A stretch of DNA of 49,531 nt from Scleroderma bovista. Its lineage: Eukaryota; Basidiomycota; Agaricomycetes; Boletales; Sclerodermataceae. The position numbers and the translations under genes are program-made. Below are positions 23,605 through 35,943 of this stretch, in pieces. The stretch spans positions 1 through 49,531 of the forward strand of contig JAYMGJ010000533.1 in assembly GCA_037178675.1 (NCBI GenBank), read 5' to 3'. Position 1 is the stretch's first letter; every line of letters begins with the position of its first letter. Under the pieces are notes generated by a model that saw nothing but the letters and a program-made list of their open reading frames with translations, was not told the DNA's origin and did not search any database.

Positions 23605-26102
23605 ATGAAAGACTCAATCACGTCTCAGGTGCCCCAAGTCGAGCATGTGCAGTTTACCGCCGAACAAGCGCGAAAATTATGGCGAAAGGTCGACCTTCGA
23701 CTGATGCCAATCATGTCTTTGATGTATCTGTTTTGTTTCATGGACCGAGGTGTGTCCGTGAGCTACCACTTCGAACGCTACACCGATAATTTTGGTATTT
23801 CCAGGCAACATCGGTGGGTCACATTGAGCTTGCTTCCGTGTAAAGTGAAGTTGCTCACCGTGTTTACCAGGTAATGCTAAACTGGAAGGGATGGAAACAC
23901 AACTTGATCTCACTGGAAACCGATACAACATCGCATTGGTGATGAAATCATTCTAGCTGATTGATCATTGAGTGCTGATGATGCTACCGTAGTCAACTTT
24001 TTTCATAGTAAGGTTTTCCTACCGAGATGTGCGGAACCTCAGCTAAGGTTGAGTAGTCATATATCCTTTTCGAGGTCCCAGCCAAGTAGGTGTTTTCTGG
24101 CGCCTGTGTTCAGTGCTGTTATATAACCTCGATCTCCAGTGTCGTAATTCATTATGTTCGTCCATCCTGGTAAGAATGGCTCGATTTATTAGGACATTGA
24201 CGATATTAATGACAATGGCGAAGGTGGCTTCCGAGCCTTGTGGTAAGTAATCCAGTTGTTGTTGCGCTGGCATCTCACTGAGCTACGTAGTTGACATGGG
24301 GTCTTGTCATGTAAGGTCATTGGTTAGTTATTGTCTGTTTCATTAACCGTACTCTTCGCCGACAGAACACTTATGGGTTTTGTACAAACGTAAGCTGTAC
24401 CGTATATTGGCAACAAATCATTCCAGCTTGATATAATTCAGGTATCAGCAATTGGCCGCTGGCCGCTTCTGTCTGGGCTTGGCAGAAGCTGGTTTCTACC
24501 CGGGGCTCGCTTACCAGTGCGTTATTCTCATGTTTTAATGTTGCAACATCTCAGTCCCATCATCAAGCCTTACCATCTGGTACCCCAAGTATAAGTTACA
24601 ATATCGTGTGGCCATTTTCCTCGGAATGGCTACCATAGCTAGTAAGCGGAAAGTGTCTGATCACATCTCTAATCATTCCTGTCTTAGGTGCATTTTCTGG
24701 CCTGCTGGCTTATGGCATTGGTTTCATGAACAATACAGGTGGTCTCCGAGGATGGTCATGGATTTTTGTACGCCTCATCTTTTTACACGTAAATTTTGTT
24801 GACTTAACGGTTCAGATCATTGAGGGTCTTTTAACAATTGTGGCAGCTTGCATAGGGGCAATTGGTAGATTCTTCAGCCTGTTGAATGCGGCGCCGCACT
24901 TACTGTTATCAAAGTTTTTGTGGATTACCCAGGAACAGCGAGGTTTCTAAGTGTCGAGGAACGAAAATTCATCGAACAAGAACGACGTAAGTGTTGATAT
25001 TCTGCCGCAACACATTGGCCTAAACTGTTTGCTTGCCACTAGTTCGTGACATTCAAGACGAAGAAGAGGGCACAATGATTCAACACGTATGGTCGAGTTT
25101 GACGGACTGGCAGGTAGGAAGGCGCCTTTCCTAATCAAACAACGTAACTGCTACAATAATTCAGGTATGGGCACTGGGCATCGTACTAATGTCATTCTCG
25201 GTACCTGGCAAGTGCTTTCATTCTTCGTTGGCTTGAGTTGCCGACAAGCGCTGTGTAGGATATGGGATTGCATTTTTTTTACCGTAAGACTCAAGCTCGC
25301 TGTTTAAGAGAGAGATAACTAAACAAGATTCGTCAGGACAATATTGAAAACGTAAGCATCTGTTGCAATGTTCTCGTCGGCTCTCCATGCTGATCCCTAG
25401 CAGGTTCGGATATAGTACCCCAGTCAGCCAATTGTTGACTGTTCCCGTATACATAGCCTCATGAAAGTGCTTTTCTTAATATCCTTCGAGGGCGTGCAGC
25501 TGAACTTTTGAAAGGTATAACTATGTTCGCAGTTGGCCACTTCTCAGACAAGATGAAGTTGCGTTTTCCTTTTGTAATTGGCCTGCAAGCGATCGCTCTC
25601 GTAGGGTATGCAATCGAACTCTCCAACGCCTCTGCTGGGGTGAAGTACTTTGGAACATACCTCTGTGGGATAGGGGTATTCCCTGCTATACCTTCTGTTA
25701 TTTGCTGGTGAGCCTTATCTACCTACCAGTGACTGCGGGGATAGAAAAAGATGAAAAATCACAGGCTCGCGAACAATCTCGAAGGGAAGCGCAAACGTGC
25801 AATTGGCCTCGCATTCCAAAACAGTGTGTCTGGTGTGAGCGGAATAATTGCATCCAATATCTATCGAACCAAGGACAACCCACGGTACATATTCGGACGT
25901 GAGTGGCTTGTTGCACGTCGTCTATTTTCCATTGGCTTAACGAAAATCACGACTAGACGCCATTAGCATGGGGTTTCTGGCCGTGGGTTTCCTGATGGCG
26001 TTGTCAACGGCGTTCGTCTATAGGCACATCAACCAGAACAGGACTGCTCTTGTAGAGGGTGAGAAAGGTGTGCAGCGAGGGCCTCCCTTGTGTACATTGT
26101 GA
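23605..26102 (+). CDS. MFS anion:cation symporter A (Dal5/Tna1-like), with one damaged splice donor
   Basis: A member of the fungal ACS family (allantoate, nicotinate, pantothenate and biotin permease type), which imports organic anions across the plasma membrane with 12 membrane helices. The start at 23605 gives MKDSITSQVPQVEHVQFT, then ARKLWRKVDLRLMPIMSLMYL, CFMDRG, a 9-nt microexon (23805-23813), NAKLEGMETQLDLTGNRYNIAL, FCLGLAEAGFYPGLAY, GGLRGWSWIF, VDYPGTARFLS, FGYSTPVSQLLTVP, HFSDKMKLRFPF and ASNIYRTKDNPRYIFG, ending at TGA 26100-26102. About 20 exons. One intron has the GC donor GCAAGT after VPG. At 25463 the donor reads GAAAGT where GTAAGT is expected, and unspliced it puts a TGA in frame, so this gene may be a recent pseudogene. 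Compared with paralogues the rest is open. The substrate is unknown. Confidence 0.8.
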
Positions 26103-26300
26103 CGAGATGTTGCCAGTCGTCGTTTTCAAATGTATCGCCTCGGCTTCCATATGCTTTCCACCTCATGTCCGAGCCGTTGCGCGATTAATGCTCTGTTGCA
26201 TGATGCACCTATCCACTTCCCATTTACCCAAACTTCCCTTCTGAGGCGGTGTGAAGCCCTCCAAAACACAGAAAAGTCTATCATTTCCATTGGACAACAT

Positions 26301-26487
26301 TACAGCACTTTGCAAAAGTATGCGGAAAACGCAAAACCAAATTTCGCCACCGTCAGGAAGGACCCCAGAAGTAGCCCTAGACACATCCAGTAGTTAGCGT
26401 TAGTAATTCGAGTACTTGCTGTCCACAACCACCCACGACGCAACGATGACAACCTCACACCAATACCATTGTCAATGACCGCGACAC
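26301..26487 (+). repeat. Left 187-bp terminal inverted repeat (with TA)
   Basis: It is the exact reverse complement of 27402-27588 over 187 bp by eye. The outer end is TA followed by CAGCACTTTGC. Similarity stops inside after GACCGCGACAC. Confidence 0.93.
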
Positions 26488-27586
26488 ACGCCCACACAAC
26501 GATGAGTAGCCCTAGCAGTAGTTAGTATTCTAATAGTAGTTACCTCTCAACAGTACTGCCTCCTACAACATATCTCCATGCTTCAAAAAGGGGCCTCAGA
26601 CAAGTTGTATAATTCTCCACTGTGTGTAGTTCCAACTAAAACAATGTATTGTTATCATTTCTACAATACACATTGTATATCTATACATATACATATGCTG
26701 ATACTGCCAGCGGCATACATGCACGCTGTAATGTGGTCTCAGATATGAGAGGAAGGAGGTGGAGACACCATGGAGTGGTCGTGGTCACGGCACTCATCGC
26801 TGTCGTCGTCGTTGTCGTGCGTGTGAGCATACATGCATGCTGCAACGTGAGAGGGTGGAGAAGGTGGAGAAGGCGGAGAGGAAGAGGTGGCGGTCGACAT
26901 GAGAGGGTGGAGGAGGAGTGGCAGTGGTCACAACACTTGTTGCCATTGTTGTCATCGCCTGCGTGCGTCTGTGCGTGATGTAGTGTAGTAGTTGACGTGA
27001 GAGGGAGAAGGTGGTGGTGGTCGACATGAGAGAAAGTTGAAACTCATTGTTGGCACAGTCTCGCGGCAGCAGTCACTGCGTACGTATCATCGTCGTCGCG
27101 AGGGTGAGGGTGGTGGTGGTGGTACTTGTTATCACGGTGCATGCGAGCATGCAGGGTCTGGTGGACCGCGGTCGATGTGAGAGAGTGGCGGTGGTCGCAT
27201 CACAATTTGTCGGCGTCAGCGCCGTCATGCATACTGTGCCAGTCGTAGTAATGACATCACGAAGCGGGCCATCTGGGTGCGTGCGTGTCACTGTCGTTGT
27301 CATTTTCGCAATGGTGGTGGTAATGGTTGACTAGCCATGGGTGAGCCTGGTGGTAGTACTTGTCGATGTCTCCCACCTGTTTCGTCGTCGTGTGAGCGTG
27401 CGTGTCGCGGTCATTGACAATGGTATTGGTGTGAGGTTGTCATCGTTGCGTCGTGGGTGGTTGTGGACAGCAAGTACTCGAATTACTAACGCTAACTACT
27501 GGATGTGTCTAGGGCTACTTCTGGGGTCCTTCCTGACGGTGGCGAAATTTGGTTTTGCGTTTTCCGCATACTTTTGCAAAGTGCTG
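26303..27586. mobile_element. Non-autonomous TIR element (MITE/foldback-like), TA target duplication
   Basis: The 1,284-bp unit begins CAGCACTTTGC and ends GCAAAGTGCTG. It is bordered by TA on both sides (26301-26302, 27587-27588), the mark of Tc1/mariner-type insertion. The arms are about 185 bp and identical. The core at about 26720-27400 is G/T-rich imperfect simple sequence (GTGGTGG, GTCGTC, GAGAGGGTGG words) with no transposase. Long frames inside it are artefacts of the repeat, and the arms encode the same peptide on opposite strands. It could instead be a foldback element. A partial internal copy of the AGTAGCCCTAG word recurs near 26505. Confidence 0.85.
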
Positions 27587-27588
27587 TA
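27402..27588 (-). repeat. Right 187-bp terminal inverted repeat (with TA)
   Basis: Partner of 26301-26487, in inverted orientation, with no mismatch seen. Confidence 0.93.
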
Positions 27589-27734
27589 AACACATGTGTA
27601 CAAGTGACTACAAAGAACGGGGTAAACGCCCAACGACCCCTGTGACATGGGATCCGGGTTCTATCATACAGTGCACGACTCAACTATTGCTTTTACAAAA
27701 ACGCACCGTAAGTCTACATTTATGTTGGTCCCTT

Positions 27735-28868
27735 TCAAACAATTCTGGCAACCTTCTCTTTGATATGGTCGACAACACTAGGGTCTGCGATGGTGCTGAG
27801 ATCACCAAGCTGGTCCCCTTCACCAGCCACAATCTTGCGCATGATACGGCGCATGATCTAGAGCACAAGGAATATGAGCCAGTACACTGACCGGATCGCA
27901 GTGACATACCTTTCCAGAGCGTGTCTTTGGAAGGTCAGGAACGATGACGACCTTCTTGGGCGCTGCAAAAGGTCCAATGACTTTGCGGACCTGGAGAACG
28001 AGCTCCTTCGCGAGCGGAGTTTCGTCATTCTTGTCATATTCGAACTCCCTATTGCAGCAGCAATGGTTAATGTCCGCTTAGATCGCAATTTTCATACAAC
28101 TCACGGTTTGAGGGTAACGAAGGCGTAGACAGCCTGTCCAGTGAGTTCGTCTGCAGTACCGATCACTGGGTGCACGTCAGCAATCGAGTTTCCGGAGGTG
28201 AGCCACACTACGGACCTGCAGCTTCGGCGACACCTCTGTGCAAGATCAACGCAGACTCGATCTCTGCAGTTGATAAACGATGGCCAGCCACGTTGATCAC
28301 ATCTGAGTATCAAATGAGAGACCATTCACGTCATCGAAAGGGCGCATCAATACCATCAACACGACCCTTGATCCAAATATAGCCATGTTCGTCCCGGGCG
28401 GCACCATCGCCAGTGTAGAAGTACCCAGGGTACGGCTAGAAGAATAGCGCTCAGCCAATGGAATCGCCGCATCACATCTCGAGCGTACCCTCATGTAGGT
28501 ATCGAGATATCTGTTATGGTCGTTGAATACACTACGAGCAATTGAAGGCCAAGGGCGTTTGATAACCAAAACGCCCTCGACATTATTTCCTTCTAACACC
28601 TTCATTCGTGCATAAGCGATATGAAGCACCGCAGAAATAAAAGCGCCCACACCTTTCCGGTCACAGGATCCAAGATAGTGGGCTCAATTCCGAAGAAGGG
28701 AACAGTGGCCGATCCGGGTTTAGTCTCGATAGCACCTGGGAACGGCGTGACCACAATAGATCCGGTTTCAGTTTGCCTTAGAAGCGATGAATTCATTGAG
28801 CACATGATGGAAGACAAAGTTCGTACCAGAAGGTGTCCACGATGGCACACTCTTTCTTTCCAACGTGT

Positions 28869-28900
<32 letters not shown>

Positions 28901-30243
28901 CGGCTCCCCAACACTGCCCAACACGCGGAGGGTGCTGAGATCGTAACCTTCAGTGTGTTGAGAGCCCATTCTGCGCAGCAGCCGAATTGCCGTAGGAGCA
29001 GTGTAGAACTGGGTAATCTGATGCTTCTCCACGGTCTGCCAGTAGCGGGAGGGGGTGGGGTATACGGGTGTTGACTCGAACACGGTAGTGGTAACACCAT
29101 TGCAGAGGGGGCCATACACGATGTATGTGTGACCGGTAATCCAACCGACGTCGGCCATGCAAGCAAATTTATCGTCAGGGTGGACATCGAAGACATATTT
29201 CACGGTCAAAGCCGCGCCAAGCAGGTATCCGCCGGTGGTGTGCACGACACCTTTTGGCTTTCCTGTAGATCCAGAGGTCTTTTACAAGGGAGGTGTTGAG
29301 CGGTATGAGAGGATACGGAATAGTTACTTACATAAAGAATGAAAAGGGGGTCCTCTGCTGCCATGACCTCCGGTGGGCAGTATGTAGGGACTTTTGCGAT
29401 CTCCTCGTGCAACCATTTGTCCCTTCCTTGGGTGAAGGGGACTTGATTGCCAGTTCGTTTGAAAACAAGTACATGTTCTACATTTGGGCAGTCTTTGAGA
29501 GCGGCATCCACGATCGCCTTGGTGGCGATCGTTTTCCCACCTCGACGACCTTCGTCTGTGGTCAAAACAACGCGAGATTGACAATCAAGAATGCGATCGC
29601 GGAGAGATTCAGAGCTAAACCCAGCAAAAACAACAGAGTGTACAGCTCCAATTCGAGCGCAGGCGAGGAAAGCGGCAACGGATTGCCATATCATGGGCAA
29701 GTAAATGGAAATTGTATCGCCCTTTTTGACGCCAAGCCTTTTGAGGACATTCGCAATAGAGCACACTTCTCGAAGTAGTTGTGCATAGGTGATGAGACAT
29801 CCTTCTCCAGGCTCATCAGCTTCGTAGATGATGGCTGTCTGGAGAATCGGGCCGGTCAGAGGGTAAGATACCGACTGACGGATGCACCTACTTTTTCAGG
29901 GTTCTTGAAGGCATGGCGATCAACGCAGTTGTAGGATGCATTCAAGCCCCCCTCCGGGAACCAAACGATGTCGCCCGTCTCAAATCCACCTGCTCTGACA
30001 GTGCGGAATGGACGATCCCAGTGCAAAGTAGATTGTGCGATCTAGTCAATATTATAGAGTAGTCGCGATACGATAAGCGCTGATGATGCGAACCTTTGCC
30101 CAAAACTCGTCTGATTCGTCGCCAACGGTTTCGGAATGGGCAGCCTTGTAGGCATCGATATCGGGCCCGATGTGGGGTGTCTTGGCCCCATCCTTTACTC
30201 TAGGTGCGACGGGATGGGTGGGCACTGGCTGAGCGTCAGACAT
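27735..30243 (-). CDS. Acetyl-CoA synthetase (acetate-CoA ligase)
   Basis: Makes acetyl-CoA from acetate, ATP and CoA through acetyl-AMP, in the cytosol/nucleus. It is needed for growth on acetate or C2 compounds. Eleven exons join in frame to 661 residues, the normal length: 30094-30243, 29892-30041, 29332-29838, 28827-29278, 28653-28776, 28489-28599, 28354-28435, 28216-28302, 28105-28165, 27910-28048, 27735-27857. Signatures: [26 protein letters not shown]; the P-loop-like [26 protein letters not shown]; a DTFWQTETG block; [20 protein letters not shown]; the hinge [17 protein letters not shown]; and PKTRSGKIMRRI, with the catalytic lysine that is acetyl-regulated in this family. It is intact, all introns are GT-AG, and it sits between transporters A and B. 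The symbol would be acs1/facA by homology, but I leave it empty because several names are in use. Confidence 0.96.
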
Positions 30244-30289
30244 AGTGGTAAGAAACCAAGTTGTTGGTGAAGCGAAATCCCCTGAGAGG

Positions 30290-30296
30290 TTATATA
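30290..30296 (-). promoter_or_regulatory. TATA box of acetyl-CoA synthetase
   Basis: TATATAA on the minus strand, about 47 nt before the ATG at 30243. The short leader between them is pyrimidine/A-rich, as in many fungal housekeeping genes. Confidence 0.55.
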
Positions 30297-32789
30297 GAGA
30301 GCAACTTGGGGTATGCTTTCCCCATTTGGCAAGACGGCTCCAACCATGATGGGGGTAAGCTAATCTACGGTTTGCCGTTGTTCGTCCTACACCAACTTCA
30401 AATCTCCTCGCTGAAAATCTCGGTCGTGTGCGGAGTCAGAGCGGCCATTGGGGATGGACAAAGGCACAGCGAGGAGAAAGAACGGGCGAAAGGATGGAGC
30501 GTGTTGAAAGTATGTATGGGCGAGCCGAAGTAACTGTCGTATCCGATGGGCACGTTCATCTCTTACCACACCAAGGAACTTTGAACATTTTACAGGCGCT
30601 TCACTCGAACACGCCGCTTGATCCCTTTATATGGGCGCTCAAACTGCCGTTCAAACTTGGCTACTAAGTTTCATGTAAGTACCTCGCACCGCTGTCAGAT
30701 CAGGCGCTACCCAATCAGAACACTCGTTTGGAGATTGACCCACCCTGCATGCATTTAACGCATGCCCGAAGTCTACCTAGGGTGGCCAGGTTTATCTTAG
30801 GTTCATCCATCATGCATCAGACGAACTAATGTGGAATCCCGAAGTTGATAGGCAACGGAACACCTGGCACCTCTATAGAAAAGTGAGTCCGCCTAACTTT
30901 GGTTTTGAGGAGCAGATGCCACATCTGCGAAGGCGTTCCAAGGGAGTGGTGGTGCAGTTTGTGCACCAGGTAAGACGAGACCAAAATGCAACGCATAATC
31001 TGTCAGTTCACATTATAGCGTCCACCACCTGGTCATTGGTCTCTTGCAAATGAACCAAAGCGACTGTATGTCAGCGTAGTAAGTTTCCTCTTCATAATCA
31101 TATCACTTCTCCATACGGTCCCACTCCAAATCGAAACAGTCCCATTGGAGCGTATCTTGATCAAAGTGTGGAATTCCGAGGTAACTGCACAGCTTTATTT
31201 GCTACATCGATACTTTGTCCGTTAACCTCCGCCTTCTTCGTTGACTCTTCAACACTAATGCGTGCGCAAAAGCTGCATCACCATGCAGTCCATATCTTTG
31301 TGTTGCGATTAAAAAAACCAAATTATAGGCGTTTAGGGACTGCCCTGTGAATGCAGTTGAGAGCTTGTAATTGTGTATGTATCGGTTGCGATATTTTGGT
31401 CGCAGTTGCGGTGATCCACTGCACCATTTCTGAATCGATGCAAGAGATAGTCGTGATGCGAGGTCGTCTCGCTGGGAGACATCGCCATCCTGCCGGTGTT
31501 GACGAGAAATGCAATTGCCCCCATAACCAAAGATCTGTTGTCCAGAGTCTGCCTCTCACGTGAAAAGTTGAGAGCAGCCGGACTTCGCCGTCGGGCAGTG
31601 GGCTCAACTGAGTACGAGGAATCCTGTTAGAATATTGATTAGCGTGTTTACATGGTTCCAGACGTGTCGCTGCCTGCTTATTAGTTTGCACCGTGTGTTC
31701 AAAAACGAAAATGAAAGGTCACATTAGAGGACAAGTAGTAGTCGCCTTGTCGCCTTGTTTGCAAGGTCACTGCAACTGGAAATGCGTCACCGTTTTTTCG
31801 AACGTCCATGATTACCATTATTTCGATTTCGATCTCCGTGCCAATGCTTGTGCTTGAGTGATTCTTGGAACGCGGTGTCCAGCAAGGTCGTAGAACAGAG
31901 TAAACAAAGTGTTTGCCGTTTGCGATCGGAGGAGCGATCCAAAATATTAGTCAGCAGCCCGAAGCCCACTGCGGACACTGGCAGGTGACTCGCCACCTCG
32001 ACCAGCTGGCGTTTGCCTCCACGGCGTGGACACTGTGGACAAGGTTAGTGGAACCACAGTACCGCTACCAAATTCATTTTTTTCAAGGATGCCCGCAGGT
32101 GCTATGAGCTCGTCCGACTCAAGCAAAAGCACCTGACAATCGACACCATGATGGTGGAATAGGCTTGAGGTCCACGCACGGTGACGTTTCACGTTCCTGG
32201 TATAGCATGCCGAGGAGAGCTATAACTTGGTTTGGATTGATACTACCTCCACCGTGGAAATATAGAAGTATCGAACATCGCAACGTCACGGTCGGTAAAT
32301 TGGTTTCTCCATTCGACGGTCGTTATTCTTAAACCATTCCCAAAATTATAGGGCTATTAATGATGGTTTACCTATGTCTGGTCGCCCAGGTCCTTACAAC
32401 ACGTCGTGAGTGAGCAAAGTTTACAGCTTGAATCAGTTCAAAAGGGACCAAAATACTATTGTACGTCGCTGTTTCCCCTTTATCTTTTTCCGTGGTCATA
32501 CTGGGTGATTGCCGAATGACCTTGTATGTTCAATTCCAAATGTTAAAGGTGACGTTGAGGGCAGGCATATGAAACGATAAGATGCGATGTGAATTGTAGT
32601 GCTGCGTCAAATTCATAAATGGGGGTTCTTTGCTGACGCTACATCTTCCTGCGCTTCGGCCCTTATGTTCTGGATGAGGCTGGTAACGTTCGTTACGGGT
32701 GACGTGATTCCTCACGGGAAAATACTTAAACCAGAGCGGTTTGTCACGGGTGGCAATCGTGCAGTTCCTTCGAACCTCCATTGCCTATC
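30297..32789. other. 2.5-kb gene-free interval between acetyl-CoA synthetase and transporter B
   Basis: The left part is the synthetase promoter region. Overlapping unsupported frames occur at about 30829-31053 (+) and 31323-31691 and 31787-32192 (-). None matches a family I know. A small hydrophobic minus frame at 31333-31530 is the only one with a hint of structure. Confidence 0.35.
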
Positions 32790-35348
32790 ATGCGCCCACT
32801 TTCAGACAAACCAACAGTCCCAGAAACGAACGACCAACCACCCCCCTATCATGTCGAGTCGAAACCCCAAGATCTACCCAACGTGATCCTTAGCCCCGAG
32901 GAAGAGCGGAAGCTGTGGCAGAAGATCGACATTCGCTTATTGCCAGTCATTTCATTCATGTATTTGTGGTCGTTTATGGATCGAGGTGAGTAATTCTTTG
33001 CTTTCCAGCTCCAAACCTGCATGCCTCCAACAGGAAATATTGGTGAAGCGTGCTGAGTTTTTCCTCGAGTTTTTGCTTATTGTAGATAGGCAACGCGAAA
33101 CTTGAGGGTTTAATGACCCAACTTCACCTCACTGGCAGTAAATTCAACGTCGCTTTGGTGAGGCAGATTACAAATTAAAAGTTTTGATTACTGAAACGGA
33201 ATCAAAGACAACATTTTTCATTGTAAGCTGCCTCCATTTTTAGACTTCGGAATGATTCAACCAATGTTGTGCAGGCATACTCTATCTTCGAGTTTCCTGC
33301 AAAGTAAAGAAACTTGTTCCCTTTGTCCTTGGCGAACACGTAATGGCATTTTACAGTCTATTCATCCAGATTGTCCGCCCTTCCAGGCAAGTAGCCAAGA
33401 TCGACTATGAATACTTTGGCTAATTTTTTGTTATTTCTAAGGTGGCTGCCTGGCTTGATGGTAGGTGGCTGTTTGCATTATCACTGGAATAGTTTCATAA
33501 CAATGACGACACAAGTTCCTATGGGGGCTCGTCATGTAAGTAGGATTCTGAGTGTGCACTTCCGTCCCATGTTACTGAATTACCTTGTGGTCCAAAGGAT
33601 GCTTATGGGCTTTGTCAAGACGTCTGTCCCTATTCACATTTGTTAGCTATGCTCATGCTCATGGAGTGAAGTTATCCTCAATTGGCTGCTGCCCGTTTTT
33701 GCCTCGGAATATTGGAAGCAGGTTTCTTCCCTGGAGTCAGCTTTTTGTCCGTGCACCACTTCACGGACTCTGAACACTGCTCACCCACTCCCCCAGTCTC
33801 TCTATGTGGTATCCCAAGTATAAGTTGACCTATCGCATAGCTCTATTCACTGGCGCAGCAGCTGCAGCAGGTGTGCCATCCTATCTATGCACGTATTTCT
33901 CACTTATATTACATATATCATGAAGGGGCATTTTCTGGTCTTCTGGCTTATGGCATCGGTTTCATGAATAAAACAGGTGGCCTCCAAGGCTGGTCATGGA
34001 TCTTCGTGAGTGTGCAGCTTTTCCAAGAAAGCCTGTGGTCTGAGGTTGTTGGATTAGATTTTCGAAGGCCTCGCAACATCGTTGACCAGTATCCTAGGGG
34101 CATTAGGTCCGTTGTCATGTATGCTTTCTTCTCCAACTTTTGATCCCCTGCAGTTCTGGTGGATTACCCTTCGACAGCAAAGTTCCTCAGTGCCGAAGAG
34201 AAGCAGTTTGTAAAAGAACAGAGAGGTGTGTCTGCCCCTTAGTGGTTTCAGATATTCCCTGGTTACTCCTAACATTGTTATGTAGCCCTTAACATCAATG
34301 ACGACGAAGAGGGTACTATTATCCATCGTGTTTTGTTGGCCTTTGCGGACTGGCAGGCAAGACACTTTCCATTATCATAAATTATTGTAACCACATTGTT
34401 CCTGCGTAGGTATGGGCATTGGGTTTCGTGTTAATGTCTTTCATGACGCCAGGTCAGAAATTTGGTTGAGCCGATAGAATAATGATCTCAATAAGTGGAT
34501 AGCATATGGCATCACATTCTTCTTACCGTAAGAAATGATCCCCCACAGAAAATAATTAATCCACTGACAAATACTTAGGACAATATTGAACAGGTATACT
34601 AATTGGCCTTGGACGTCACTTATTCTGATCCAATGTCCAAAGCTTCGGGTATAGCATCCCCATTAGTCAATTGCTAACTGTTCCCATCTATGTAGCCGCG
34701 AGTTAGTACACATTGCGATGCAACCCAAAACTAATGGAGCTAACTTTCTCATAAGCCATTAGCATGATTTCTGTTTCGCATGTATCTGACAAGATGAAGA
34801 TACGCTCACTCTTTATATTTGTTCTGCAATCTATCACTCTTGTCGGGTATGTTATTCAAATTTCGAGTTCTCCTTCGGGCGTCAAGTATTTCGGTGCATT
34901 CCTCTGCGTCATTGGAAGTTACACAGGCGTACCTTGTTCAGTTGGTTGGTGAGTATGCTTTCTTGTCTATTTGAACGACTACAACATGAATCGGGACCAC
35001 CTGCAAATTAGGCTCGCGAACAACATCAATGGGAGGTATAAACGTGCGGTCGGCCTGGCACTGCAAGGATGCATAGGAAATTTGGGGGGGATTATCGCGT
35101 CCAACATCTTCCTTACCAAAGACCAGCCACGATACATGCACGGACGTGAGTCGTCCTTTTCCAGTCAGTCTTACAGACACGATGTTAATGGCTACATTCC
35201 AGATGCCATCGAGATCGGGTTCTCGGGTGTAGGGATGCTAGTGACTGTCGTTACGGCGTATACCTACCATCGGCTTAATGGCTTTGCTCGTGAAGAAGGT
35301 GAAGAGGATGACAAAGTCGCCTCAGCCACTGACATATATGCTGTCTAA
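32790..35348 (+). CDS. MFS anion:cation symporter B (Dal5/Tna1-like)
   Basis: Same family as A. ATG at 32790 gives MRPLSDKPTVPETNDQPPPY, then RKLWQKIDIRLLPVISFMYLWSFMDRG (exon end 32985), the 9-nt microexon 33034-33042, NAKLEGLMTQLHLTGSKFNVAL, SIFEFPA, RWLPGLM, FCLGILEAGFFPGVSF, LSMWYPKYKL, FSGLLAYGIGFMNKTGG, VDYPSTAKFLSAEEKQ, LAFADWQVWALGF, FGYSIPISQLLTVP, HVSDKMKIR, NNINGRYKRAVGLALQG and ASNIFLTKDQPRYMHG. Stop at 35346-35348. About 20 exons. Two introns use a GC donor (GCAAGT after the PSR codon start near 33387; GCAAGA after ADWQ near 34357). The intron after VPIYVAA appears to use GTTAGT. I see no clear lesion. A helix count of 12 is expected from the family. The substrate is unknown. Confidence 0.82.
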
Positions 35349-35810
35349 GCACCACATGCATACCGTCGAGTTAAGTTGGTACCTCGTATACCAGGCACAA
35401 TGATGGAAAGAGGATGTGACGTGAATAGGAATTCAAAAGAATAGACATGCAGTGCGATACCGTACTGTACGTAAACAGTCAAACTTCATGGTAACGGTGC
35501 GTATATACGTTACCAGCGGCCCGTACACATATAGTACAACACTCACGTATGGTCTCGTATGGTGACCATCAACCTTCCGCTACAGAAGGTGTACTACTAC
35601 TAATGATATCAGGACTAACTTCCGGCCCTTGACTACTTCAGCGACTCCAACTTGGTTGAACTTACGGAGTGGCATTGAAATTACTGGCACCCAACGTCGT
35701 GTACCAAATTATTCACCCATGGTTGCAATCAGTGATAGTTGGAATCACGGAATTGTTATGATATTACTGGTCCAGATCAGGTGGTCTGTAAAGTTTGGCC
35801 ATTCAAGGTA
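35349..35810. other. Intergenic B to C, nothing supported
   Basis: It holds the 3' end of B and upstream sequence of C. A small tandem of GTACACATATAGTAC-like words lies near 35520-35540. No gene seen. Confidence 0.35.
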
Positions 35811-35943
35811 GTGTGCATAGCCTGTTCGTCGACTGCGCTGATGGTTAACTTCCCGGAATGGTGATTAGAGGGAGAAACCGGCGTCGAATGGCTTTTAAGT
35901 CGACGTTGGTGCTCGTGCAAGGTATCTCCCCTCCCTAATACCC

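Noticed and set aside
26794..27334. Frames in the core of the inverted-repeat element
   Set aside because: Simple-sequence artefacts. No transposase motif, and the same peptide from both arms is just the inverted repeat.
26300..27589. Two identical 60-residue peptides as a duplicated small gene
   Set aside because: The identity comes from the terminal inverted repeat, continues outside the frames, and the frames lack independent coding support.
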